64,000 nucleotides of DNA from contig CM022302.1 in NCBI GenBank assembly GCA_011799875.1, positions 519,307,229 through 519,371,228 of the forward strand. Reading direction: 5' to 3'. Position numbers and translations under genes: made by a program. A model generated the notes under the pieces. It was given only the letters and a program-made list of their open reading frames with translations, made no database searches and was not told the origin of the DNA. Shown here piece by piece: positions 10,420 to 20,597 of the stretch; the first letter of the stretch is position 1, and the number at the start of each line of letters is the position of its first letter. This stretch comes from Thinopyrum elongatum. Its lineage: Eukaryota; Streptophyta; Magnoliopsida; Poales; Poaceae.

Positions 10420-13400
10420 TGTGACGCCCCCGGCTCGATCATGCACTAATCATACACGCAAATGCACACGATCAAGCCTAAGGACTCACGGGAAGATATC
10501 ACAACACAACTCTAAAACATAAATAAAGTCATACAAGCTTTATATTACAAGCCAGGGGCCTCGAGGGCTCGAATACATAAGCTTGCGAACAAGCGTCAGC
10601 GGAAGCATCAGATATCTGAGTACAGATATGAAACAGAAATAGACAGACCTTTAGAAAGGCGGGGCAAAAATAAAACACTATGATCGAAAGGCGCAGGCCT
10701 CCTGCCTGGGACCCTCCGAACCTACTCCTGGTCGTCAGTCAGCTCGTAGTAGTAACCATCCTCAGGGTAGTAGTAGTAGTCGGTCGACGGGGCATCTGTC
10801 TCAGGGGGCTCCGTCATCTGGTCGCGACAAACTGATATGGGGAGAAAAGGAAAACAAAGCAACCGTGAGTACTCAGAAGTACTCAGCAAGCAAGGATCTA
10901 CACTACATATGCAACATTATCAAAGGAAGGCTGTATATGTGGACTGGGCTGCAGAAATGCCAGAATATAGAGAAGGCCTAGTCCTATCGAAGACTAGCAT
11001 CTTCAGAGGTCTTGCAGCATTAGAAGAGTGTAGACAGTACCATATAATGTGGCAGTATCCTTAAGTCTCAACCTCACCCAGAGATCCTTTCTCGACTCCC
11101 TACGAGAAAGCAATCCCAGAGCCATACAGTCATCAACCTCGTCCTGAGATCCCTTCTCGACTCCCTGCGAGAAGCAATCCCAGAGCCATAGTATCCAAGT
11201 ATCCAGTTCTAATTGTATCAATCAGGATACAACTCCGAGTGTCCGTTACCGTAGGACAGGCTATCGATAGAAGTTTTCTTCCCTGTAGGGGTGCACCAAC
11301 TTACCCACCACGCTCGCTTAACTCTGGCCGGACACACTTTTCCGGGTCATGCCCGACCTCGGCCAAACGACACACCGCAGCCCTACCTAGAGCTCAGCAG
11401 AGAGGTCCCCGCCGGTCTACATCCTAAGCGCAAGGGGGTCTTGGGCCATCGCCCCTCGCCCTCCGGGTCGTTGCGCACATGGCTCAGATCCAAGCACCAC
11501 CTCTGTCGTGAATGGCGCCAATCACTCCATGCCGCACTGCTGAACTGGACGTCTGTCAGAGCTTTCGGCTGATGCATACGATGCATAACGCCCATACTAT
11601 GCCCACGTGATGGTTAGTGCTATTAGGCCAGAGGCCTGCTCGGATCAAATATCCAAATCGTTAGTACCTTGGGCTTGCGATAACGAGCAGAGACTCACGA
11701 AAGATGTGACCCCGTCGCCCCGTCTCGAGGACTTGCTGCAAGGGTTAAGAATGCCCGGCCGCGCCTCGTATTCATCATTCGGGCACCATACAGGCAACCC
11801 ATCTTCACAACACTCGCCTCTCAGGCGCACGCGGGTACCCCTCAAGGTCGACCCGCCTATCCAAGTAACAGTGTAAAGTCTAAGTATCCGTGTGTCTATA
11901 ACATCAGGGGAATCCGAGGTATCACCCTCATTGAATTCCCACTCGATGTATCCATCAAGGTGAACTCGGAGGAATCACCCTCGATGGGTTCACACTTGAG
12001 GTGTTGTACGACGGCGTCGTTATCGGAAGCGGTGAAGGAGGAATCACCCTCGATGACCATGACCGAATAGCTACTCTACAGAGTTAACATCAAAAGTGCT
12101 ACACGAGATATCACCCTCGGCACTCGATATTAACGCTGCAGTGTCGTTACAACTAAGGGGGGTGATGTGCGGTGCCGGGGTCTGGTCTTGAATCCCGTTG
12201 ATCGGGTCTTCTGATAATCCAGCGGGGCAATCGGGATAAGTGGGGTCACTGATAGGTCTCTACCCAGCCTATACTAAGCAGTTTAGGATATGCAGGTAAT
12301 TATCAACAGCAGGTTACAATAAACAGGCTATGCATCAGAATAGGTAAAGCAGTAGCAGCAGCAATTCTAATGCAAGCATGGGAAATTAGAATGGGCGATA
12401 TCGGGATGATCAAAGGGGGGGCTTGCCTGGTTGCTCGGCGGCAAGGGCAAGGTTGTCAATGGTGTGTTCGGGCTCCGGAGCTGTGTCGGCCTCGGGGACA
12501 ACGTCGGTGTCGGGGGCTACCGAGAGAGAAGAGGGGGAGGAAACAGTAAATACTAAGCAAACAAGTGCATGCCATGTCAATAAGCAGAGCTAGCGGTGTT
12601 CTATCGTAGGGCTAGGTAATACCGGCGAAAGAGAAAAACATCCGGGAAAGTATTCCCGGTGTCCACTTTTCGGACATACGAAAAGAGGGGAACGGTTGCA
12701 CGTTCGGATAGTTAGGGACGTGTGACGGACGAACGGATCGCGTATTCGGATTCGTCTCGTCGTTCTGAGCAATTTTCATGTATAAATTTTTTCGATCGGA
12801 GTTACGGATTAAAAGATATGATTTTCTAAAGTTTTTATTAATTTCTGGAATTTAAATATTTGTTTAACTCAACATTATCCAGAACAGTGTTTGGTGACGT
12901 CAGCATGACATAATGGTGACGTCAGCAGTCAACTCTGGCTGACCAGGGTCAAACCTGACAGGTGGGACCCACATGTCATACACTGTGACATTAACAGAGG
13001 GGTTAAATTAATTAACTGGATTAATTAGCAGGTGGGGCCCAATAGTCAGTGACTGATTAGTGTTTAAACTAATTAACTCACTAATTAATAGATTTTCTAT
13101 TTATTTTAAATTCGTTTAAACGACCGGGCCCCACATGTTAGTGAGACCGGGCGGCCACGTCAGCGCGTTGACTGGGGTCAACGGGGCCCAGTGGGGCCCG
13201 TGGTCAGCGGCAGGGGGGCGGGGCCCATGGTGCCAAGTGGCAGCCATGTCAGCACCGGCCACCGGAGCGCGCCGGCGAGCCCGAACGCGGCGCCGAGCTC
13301 CGGCGAGCTCGGGTTTCGCCCATAGGGCATCTCAGGGGGCGTGATTGGGCTCTATCGAAAGGGTGCAGCGAGCCGCATCACGGGGTGGGGGTGGTTGGTC

Positions 13401-14626
13401 GCGGGGGTGGCCGGAACAGCGGCGGCATCGATTCTAGCGATGGCCGGAATACGGTAAGCTCGGGGTCGAGCCCAGGGGCTTGCCCGAGATGAACTACTGC
13501 GCGCACGCAATGCCTGGGCTCTCTAGAAACACGGTGGAGGCGACGGCTTAGCACGGGGTGGACGTGGGCGTGAGCCACGAGCTCTAGGGCGGAAACATGA
13601 GCACGGCAATGGCGACAGCTAGCTACGGCTCATGCTAGCGCAAGATGGAGGAACGGGAGGATGCGGAGCTCACCGAGGAGCGTACGGAGTGCTCGTTGAT
13701 CAGTTTAGGAGCAGCAGAGCAGGGGATCGACGCGGCGAAGTTTCGGTGGCCGCGGGCGTTGACGGAGACGATGCGGTGATGGCGCTGCTCCCCAAGACGA
13801 AGCAGGGCAGCAGCTTGATGGAGACGAGGGCTCCAGAGCTTCTGGACAAGACGCGGGGACGAGTGGGGCACGGCGGGCGCGAGCTTCAGCGGTGGCCGTC
13901 CATGGCGGCGTTGGGCGAAGCGGGGAGCGAGGAAGGAAGGGGGGGGGAACTGGGCTAGGGTTCACCAGGGGGGAGTGCGGGGTTGCTCTTTAACCTAGCG
14001 CGCGTGCGGGCGCGCTGTCGATCGCTCGGAGGGGAACCTGGCTCGCGCGCACCAGGTGCTCGACAGCAGCGGCGTGAGCAGTGCGGGAGGTGGGGGATAG
14101 CGCGGGGGTGGGCTGGGCCGCGGCTGTAGCGGTAGGCCGATTGCACAGTAGATCCTTTAGGCCTTTTTCTTTTACTCTTTTTCTGTTTTTTTCTTTTCTG
14201 TTTTGTTAATTATTTGAACCCCAAATGGTTTTTGTAAAAAGTGTGACCTAGTCCATAAATACTAGTGCATTATACCCTAACACCAAAAACTAGTTTGGGC
14301 AAAACACCATTTCATATTTGATCTAGATTAATTAAAAGGCTTGTAAATATTATTTTCAGCCACTGTTAAAAGAGGTTTGGGTCACCTAATTAACTTATTT
14401 AATGTTGGTTACAATTTTAGAATGGTCTGTGTATTATTTGTCATTTATTGAACATTTTAGTTTCTGTGTTTGAACAACTTTTTATTTTCCACTTTTATTT
14501 AATTTGAATATTTGAGTTAGGAGTTGAAATGCAATATGATGCAAATGATAATTTGGCACTGTTGAACTTGCTGACATGGCAAAATCAAAAGGGGAATTAC
14601 TGTAGCTAAACACTGGGGGTGTTACA
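10420..14626 (+). mobile_element. Solo LTR, 4.2 kb, LARD/Sukkula-like (copy 1)
   Basis: The segment begins TGTGACGCCCCCGG and ends GGGGGTGTTACA, and is flanked by a perfect 5-bp TSD, CTCTA (10415-10419 and 14627-14631). No primer-binding site, coding region or second LTR is present, so it is a solo LTR of 4207 bp. LTRs this long with these ends resemble the large retrotransposon derivatives (LARD, Sukkula) of Triticeae; that name is from memory. Two related copies lie at 36431-40615 and 49992-54208. Internal landmarks shared by all three are repeated ATCACCCTCG motifs, TGACGTCA sites, and a final AT-rich third. No credible gene lies inside. Confidence 0.88.
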
Positions 14627-15509
14627 CTCTACAGGTGTCTCCGATGGTGTTTGTTGAGTTGGCATAGATCGAGATTAGGATTTGTCACTCCAACTGTCGG
14701 AGAGGTATCTCTGGGCCCTCTCGGTAATGCACATCATATGAAGCCTTGCAAGCAATGTGACTAATGAGTTAGTTACGGGATGATGCATTACGAAACGAGT
14801 AAAGAGACTTGCCGGTAACTAGATTGAACTAGGTATGATGATACCGACGATCAAATCTCGGGCAAGTAACATACCGATGACAAATGGAACAACGTATGTT
14901 GTTATGCGGTTTGACCGATAAAGATCTTCGTAGAATATGTGGGAGCCAATATGAGCATCCAGGTTCCGCTATTGGTTATTGACCGGAGATGAGTCTCGGT
15001 CATGTCTACATAGTTCTCGAACCCGTAGGGTCCGCACGCTTAACGTTCGATGACGATTGGTATTATGAGTTTATGTGATTTGATGTACCGAAGGTTGTTC
15101 GGAGTCCCGGATGAGATCACGGACATGATGAGGAGTCTCGAAATGGTCGAGACATAAAGATTGATATATTGGACCATGTTATTCGGACAGCGAAAGTGTT
15201 CCGGAAGGTTTCGGATAAAATCGGAGTGCCGGAGGGTTACCAGAACCCCCCCCCCCCCGGAAGTTATGGGCCCTTAGTGGGCTTTAGGGGAGAGAGAGGG
15301 CAGCAGCCAGGAGGTGCCGCCCACCCCCCCCAAGGGGAGTCTGAATTGGACTAGGGGAGGGGGGCGCAGCCCCTCTTTCCCTCTCCCTCTCCCTCTCCTT
15401 CCTTCTCCTCCTAGTTGGACTAGGAAAGGGAGAAACCTACTCCTACTAGGAGTAGGATTCCTCCCCCCTTGGCGCGCCCCTTGAGGCCGGCCGGCCTCCC
15501 CCTCCCTCC

Positions 15510-15517
15510 TTTATATA
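15510..15517 (+). promoter_or_regulatory. TATA box of the Angela-type 3' LTR
   Basis: TTTATATA in the 3' LTR matches the 5' LTR copy at 4325-4332. Transcripts from here would run toward the flanking Gypsy sequence. Confidence 0.55.
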
Positions 15518-15940
15518 CGTGGGGAGGGGGGCACCCTAGGAGACACAAGTTGATTGTTTTAGCCGTGTGCGATGCCCCCCTCCACAGATTTCCACCTCGG
15601 TCATATTGTCGTAGTGCTTGGGCGAAGCCCTGCGTCGGTAACTTCATCATCACCGTCACCACACCGTCGTGCTGACGAAACTCTCCCTCGGCCTCAGCTG
15701 GATCTAGAAGTTCGAGGGACGTCACCGAGCTGAACGTGTGCAGATCGCGAAGGTGTCGTGCGTTCGGTACTTGATCGGTTGGATCGCGAAGACGTTTGAC
15801 TACATCAACCGCATTGCTAAACGCTTTTGCTTTCAGTCTACGAGGGTACGTGGACACACTCTCCCGCTCGTTGCTATGCATCACCTAGATAGATCTTGCG
15901 TGTTCGTAGGAATTTTTTTGAAATACTACGTTACCCAACA

Positions 15941-18297
15941 GAACACGCCATAAACTAGCTTCTGCCAATGTGGGTATCTCTGCTTGGATTCAATGAGTAC
16001 CTCACTGACATAATAAACCGGCCGCTGAACCAGATATTCCTTGCCTGATTCCTTTCTTTCTACAACAATTGCCACACTGACGGCTTGGCTGTTAGCAGCT
16101 ACATATAACAACAAGGGCTCCTTATCAATAGGAGTTGCAAGGATTGGCGGCTCAGCCAACTGCTTTTTCAATGCCTCAAATGCCTGATTAGCAGCATCAC
16201 TCCAGACAAAATGATCTGTTTTCTTCATCATCTGATACAGAGGGATAGCCTTTTCGCCCAAACGGCTTATAAACCGGCTTAAAGCCGCAATACGACCTGC
16301 CAGACACTGGACGTCATTAATACACGCCGGCTTAGCCAAAGAAGTGATAGCCTTGATTTTCTCCGGGTTAGCTTCAATGCCTCTTTTAGAAACCAAAAAA
16401 CCCAACAGCTTGCCTGCTGGCACACCAAAGACACACTTGGCCGGGTTAAGCATCATCTTGTAGACCCGGAGATTGTCAAAGGTCTCTTTTAAATCATTTA
16501 TCAAAGTCTCTTTCTTCCTGGATTTCACAACAATATCATCCACATAAGCATGAACATTGCGTCCAATCTGGTCATGCAGGCAATTTTGAACACACCGCTG
16601 ATAAGTCGCCTGGGCACTCTTGAGCCCAAAAGGCATAGACACATAGCAGAAGGCTCCAAAGGGAGTGATAAAAGTTGTCTTCTCCTGGTCCTTAACTACC
16701 ATTTTGATCTGATGATAACCAGAGTAAGCATCCAAAAAACTCAAACGCTCACAACCCACCGTAGCATCAATGATCTGATCAATACGAGAGAGAGCAAAAG
16801 GGTCAGCCGGACAGGCCTTGTTAAGGTCTGTGTAATCCACACACATACGCCAAGTGCCATTCTTTTTAAGTACCAGCACCGGGTTAGCCAACCACTCAGG
16901 ATGAAAAACTTCAACAATAAACCCAGCCGCTAAGAGCCGGGCCACTTCCTCATCAATGGCCTTGCGCCTCTCTTCATTAAAACGATGAAGGAATTGCTTG
17001 ACCGGTTTAAACTTTGGATCAACATTGAGAGTGTGCTCAGCGAGTTTCCTCGGTACACCTGGCATGTCTGAAGGTTTCCATGCAAAGATGTCCCGATTCT
17101 CACGGATGAACTCGATGAGCGCGCCTTCCTATTTCGGATCCATATTAGCATTGATACTGAACTGCTTGGATGAGTCGCCAGGAATAAAGTCAACCAGCTT
17201 GGTGTCATCTGACGAATTAAACTTCAACAAGGGATCATGCTCTGTGGTTGGTTTTTTCAAAGGTGTCATATCTGCCGGGTCAACATTATCTTTGTAGAAC
17301 TTCAACTCCTCTGTCGCACAAACAGACTCAGCATAAGCAGCGTTGCCTTCTTCACATTCCAGGGCTATCTTCCTGTTACCATGCACCGTGATGGTGCCCT
17401 TATGACCTGGCATTTTGAGCTGCAGATAAACTTAACAAGGCCGCGCCATAAACTTGGCATAAGCCGGCCACCCAAACAAGGCGTGATAAGGGCTCTAAAT
17501 CTTAACCACCTCGAAGGTTAACTTTTCAGCCCTGTAATCGTGATCATCGCCAAAGGCTACCTCCAAAGTTATCTTACCCACTGGATACGCCGACTTACCA
17601 GGCACCACCCCATGAAAGACAGTAGAAGACGGCTTAAGATCTTTGTTAGTCAAATTCATACGGCGAAAAGTATCATAGTAAAGGATATTGATACTACTGC
17701 CTCCATCCATAAGCACTTTAGTAAACTTGTACCCTCCAACCTGAGGCGCAACCACCAAAGCCAATTGACCTGGATTGTCAACCCGGGGCGGGTGATCCTC
17801 ACGACTCCACACAATAGGCTGTTCAGACCATCGCAAGTAACGAGGAGCTGCCGGCTCAACCGCGTTCACTGCTCGCTTATGAAGCTTCTGATCACATTTG
17901 CATAGACTTGTGGTCAACACGTGATATTGACCGCTATTCAACTGCTTCGGATTACTCTGATAACCAGACTGTTGCTGCTGATTCCCTTGACCAGATTGCT
18001 GATTAAAACTACCTTGATTGCCTTGGCCCTGAAAGCCGGAGCTTGAGCCGCCATGCCCAAAACCAGGTCCGTGAGAGCCGGATCCTGACCCGCCATGCGG
18101 GCCATGGTTATTCTGGAAAAAACTGGAATTTCTATATTCCTTCACGATGAAGCAATCTTTCCATAGATGGTTGGCCGGCTTATCCTGCGTGCCGTGCTTT
18201 GGGCAAGGCTGATTCATCATCGCCTCAATGTTGAACTTTGGCCCGCCAAACCGGGGCACTGATGACTTCCCCTTGCGACGCTGATTACTATTCCGTA
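15941..18297 (-). pseudogene. Gypsy polyprotein: gag tail, protease and reverse transcriptase
   Basis: One minus-strand frame covers this region, broken by in-frame stops near 17494, 17433 and 17128. Reading order: a Gly/Gln/Asn-rich gag tail after a CPKHG...CF motif; an aspartic protease with MDGGSSINILY (near 17690); a linker with DIFAWKPSDMPG; and reverse transcriptase with NPVLVLKKNG, MPFGL and the catalytic YVDD (near 16540). The domain is cut at 15945/3019 by the Copia insertion and continues at 2094-3024. The gag start is missing: homology stops at about 18297, where unrelated AT-rich DNA begins. Confidence 0.9.
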
Positions 18298-18884
18298 TTA
18301 CCGGGGAATTAGGGATTCAATTTCTAAATATTATAAATAACTAGATAATTATGCATGCCTTACAACACGAGTAGCATGTTAGCCATATTATAAATAACTA
18401 GATAACATGACGGTGTTAAAAATAAATTTACTTGATAAAATCTTATTTTAGAAAATATGTATTCACACTAAAAAAATAAAACATTATCTGGTAAGTTAAC
18501 AAGAGGTGGGGAACTGAGGCGGTTTCAGAGAAAACTGATGAAAAAAAATCAGAGATGGGAGAAAACAAATCAAAACGGAATGAGTGAGGAAAGACAATAC
18601 ATAAAATCTCACAAAAGAGGAGCGGAGGATAGAACCTTACATCTTTAATAATTATACATGATATAAATTTGTCACTTAGGGTCTAACCTATGTCAGAAAT
18701 TTCTAAAACAAAAAAAATAATATAAAAAGTAAAACATCCAACGATTATGCAGTGGGAAAATGCACTTTGAATGAACTAATACATGTTACATAACAAGGAG
18801 ACTCTCATGCCCAGCAAATTGAATCTAACATCTACAACAATTTTGATGCTATGGAAATACACAATTCAACATACACAACAAAAT
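18298..18884. other. AT-rich non-coding stretch
   Basis: No gene is supported. The first ~55 bases are an inverted copy of a segment at 56357-56414. The phrase TTATAAATAACTAGATAA occurs twice (18333 region and 18390 region). The rest is AT-rich with short A runs. Confidence 0.5.
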
Positions 18885-18901
18885 ATTAGTGTTAGTTTTT
18901 T

Positions 18902-19890
18902 TTGCGAAAGGCCCAAGGCCGCATAGTAAGTTTCACAAGTCCTTATAAACACACCCTTACAGAAAAATAGAAAAACATTCAAAATCTTGGGGTGCCAAAA
19001 TTTTCTTCCTCCTACATCCACCGGAGGCGCCTCGTGAGCATAGCCTGATGCCACCTCTGGGCCTCCGCCTCGGCGGAGCAAACTCTTTGAAACCCAGGAG
19101 CTTGTAGAAGCAGCAGACGGGAAGTCGTTGATGCAAACTAGGAGACACCAATGGTTGCGATCTGCGAAGCAAATCGTCGCCCCAGAGAAAAAAACGTTGA
19201 GAAGGGCTTGTGGAAACTCCAAAGACTACGAAGACCACAAAAACCGACCGAATCCAGATTGATCCACCAGAAACCTAAACCGACCGAAGCCCAAAAAAGC
19301 CGTCGGAGACACAGCTCCGCACGCCCTCCATCGGTGTAAAGCACACCAACAGAACACGAAAAAGGCAGAGAGAACATTATTTCTACTATGGAGAAACGCC
19401 GTCGATTCGCTGCCCCAAACCAAACACGAAGAATCTTTGAAGAAAAACAAAAAAACACCCATGTCGTTGTACGACAAGTCCGGGTCTGATGCCGAGCTCG
19501 CCACCGTACAGAACCGTGCTTTGACGCCATCTTCTCCGATGACCAGGCTAGGCCGAGCCACAGAAGAAGATCTCCGCGCTGGATCCCTCTGGCCACCGCC
19601 GATTTCACCGACGCCGATGTCGTGCACCGCTTGACAAAGGCCGCCGCTCGAGCATCCATCTCCTTCGCCGTCCCACAGCAACCCTCCAGCGCTTCCATAG
19701 CAAGCCCTCCGATTTGACCTCCCCCGCCGTCGCCGGCACCGCGCGGGATTTGCCCGACGACTCTCCCTGGGTGGTGGCGAGAGGGTTGGATGACGGCTGG
19801 CAGTTAGGGTTACTTTGTTGCCCGCCTTAGTCGCATGTCTCAAGGAGAAACGGTTCGCTATGGATTATCTGAGTTCAAACAGCCATAAAG
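18902..19890 (-). mobile_element. Truncated non-LTR retroposon, minus orientation
   Basis: The segment is bounded by direct repeats of ATTAGTGTTAG followed by a T run (18885 onward and 19891 onward), as expected for a target-site duplication. Its left edge is a T run followed by GCGAAAGG, i.e. a poly(A) tail after CCTTTCGC on the minus strand. Length is about 990 bp. The interior is GC-rich with long overlapping frames in several phases but no recognisable reverse transcriptase, so it is probably a 3' fragment of a LINE or a retroposed transcript. The same 3' terminus, TTTCGC plus poly(A), recurs in the micro-insertions at 30919 and 31719. Confidence 0.7.
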
Positions 19891-19995
19891 ATTAGTGTTA
19901 GTTTTTTCAAATTTTGACCTTCATTTTTTTCTGTGAGGACTACCTTTACATGACTGAAATCACTAGTTTTCTTTTACATAAGATCAAAATCACTA

Positions 19996-20068
19996 CTTCC
20001 TCCAATCCATATTACTTGTCGCTCAAACTGAGTCAGTTTGAGCGACAAGTAATATGGATAGGAGGGAG
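19996..20068. mobile_element. Stowaway-type MITE (73 bp)
   Basis: The segment starts CTTCCTCCAATCC and ends GGATAGGAGGGAG, is almost wholly self-complementary (GACAAGTAATATGG against CCATATTACTTGTC), and is flanked by TA on both sides. These are hallmarks of Tc1/mariner-derived Stowaway MITEs. Confidence 0.88.
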
Positions 20069-20097
20069 TAGGTTTTTTTCGGTAATGTTAAAAATAT

Positions 20098-20315
20098 AAC
20101 GTCAGATATTTAACCATGGCAAATCAAATGTTTTTCATGGCAATTAATCTTGATGCGAGGATGGCAAATTCAGTTTGCGAGCATGTCAATTTCCTGGCAA
20201 AAAATGAACTGAGCCGGATTTGCCATGCTTGCTAATTAAACTTTTCATTCTCAGCAAACATAAGTTGCCATCGAAAATGTTTGATTTTTCATGGTAAAAA
20301 TCTGATGTCAGATTT
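20098..20315. mobile_element. Probable Mutator-type MITE upstream of PIG-T
   Basis: The left edge (GTCAGATATTTAACCATGG) and right edge (CATGGTAAAAATCTGATGTC) are imperfect inverted repeats, and several TTGCCAT/ATGGCAA motifs lie inside. Exact ends and target duplication could not be fixed, so the class is tentative. Confidence 0.5.
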
Positions 20316-20597
20316 ATAGTTCAGTTTTTTTAGGTGATATAGTTCTTTTTTTTTTGGTAGCATTAGATGTTTTTTGAGGTTTTTTTAGCATTAGATTGAA
20401 ATCACTAGTTAAGGCAAAACTATGGGCTGAGAAATTTGAGAAGTACCAAGCTGGGCCACGCCAGGGCCATAGCCTAAGTTGCCCATCGTGTCCAATACAG
20501 CCCAAGTGCGAATGCTTCTCCGACGAACTGAAGAAAGTGGCAAGTGGTCCCAGCGCCGCGAGGGAAAACGACGACGGCCAGCCCCGCGCCGGCGTTG

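Larger units (their letters stand above)
3025..15940 (+). mobile_element. Angela/WIS/BARE1-type Copia retrotransposon, full length
   Basis: The element has two long LTRs (3025-4755 and 9991-15940), a primer-binding site, a leader of about 1.2 kb, one long gag-pol frame, and a purine tract directly before the 3' LTR. It is flanked by a perfect 5-bp TSD, GAACA, at 3020-3024 and 15941-15945. The LTR start TGAAGGAAATATGCCC and the polyprotein identify the wheat Angela/WIS/BARE1 group (family from memory). The 3' LTR contains a later solo LTR (10420-14626). The element lies in the RT/RNase H region of a minus-strand Gypsy element. The gag-pol frame has one nonsense codon and altered catalytic residues, so the copy is not autonomous. 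Confidence 0.93.
9991..15940 (+). repeat. 3' LTR of the Angela-type element, split by a solo LTR
   Basis: Sequence 9991-10419 and 14632-15940 together match the 5' LTR end to end, with scattered substitutions. The interruption (10420-14626) is a separate LTR flanked by a CTCTA duplication. The LTR ends canonically in CCCAACA and is followed by the TSD GAACA. Confidence 0.92.
2094..18297 (-). mobile_element. Ty3/Gypsy retrotransposon, decayed, split by a nested Copia
   Basis: Two stretches of minus-strand Gypsy coding sequence (15941-18297 and 2094-3024) join in reading order once the Copia element at 3025-15940 and one copy of its TSD are removed: gag tail, protease, reverse transcriptase, RNase H. 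The order PR-RT-RNaseH and a protease written DGGS are typical of plant Gypsy elements. The RVT_3-type RNase H suggests the Tat lineage (inference). Neither Gypsy LTR is seen: the gag side is cut off at about 18297 and the integrase side is cut by the left Copia at 2093. In-frame stops and a frameshift show that it is dead. Confidence 0.85.

Noticed and set aside
19138..19843. Minus-strand frames of 186 and 205 codons
   Set aside because: They overlap in different phases in a retroposon fragment and contain no conserved motif.
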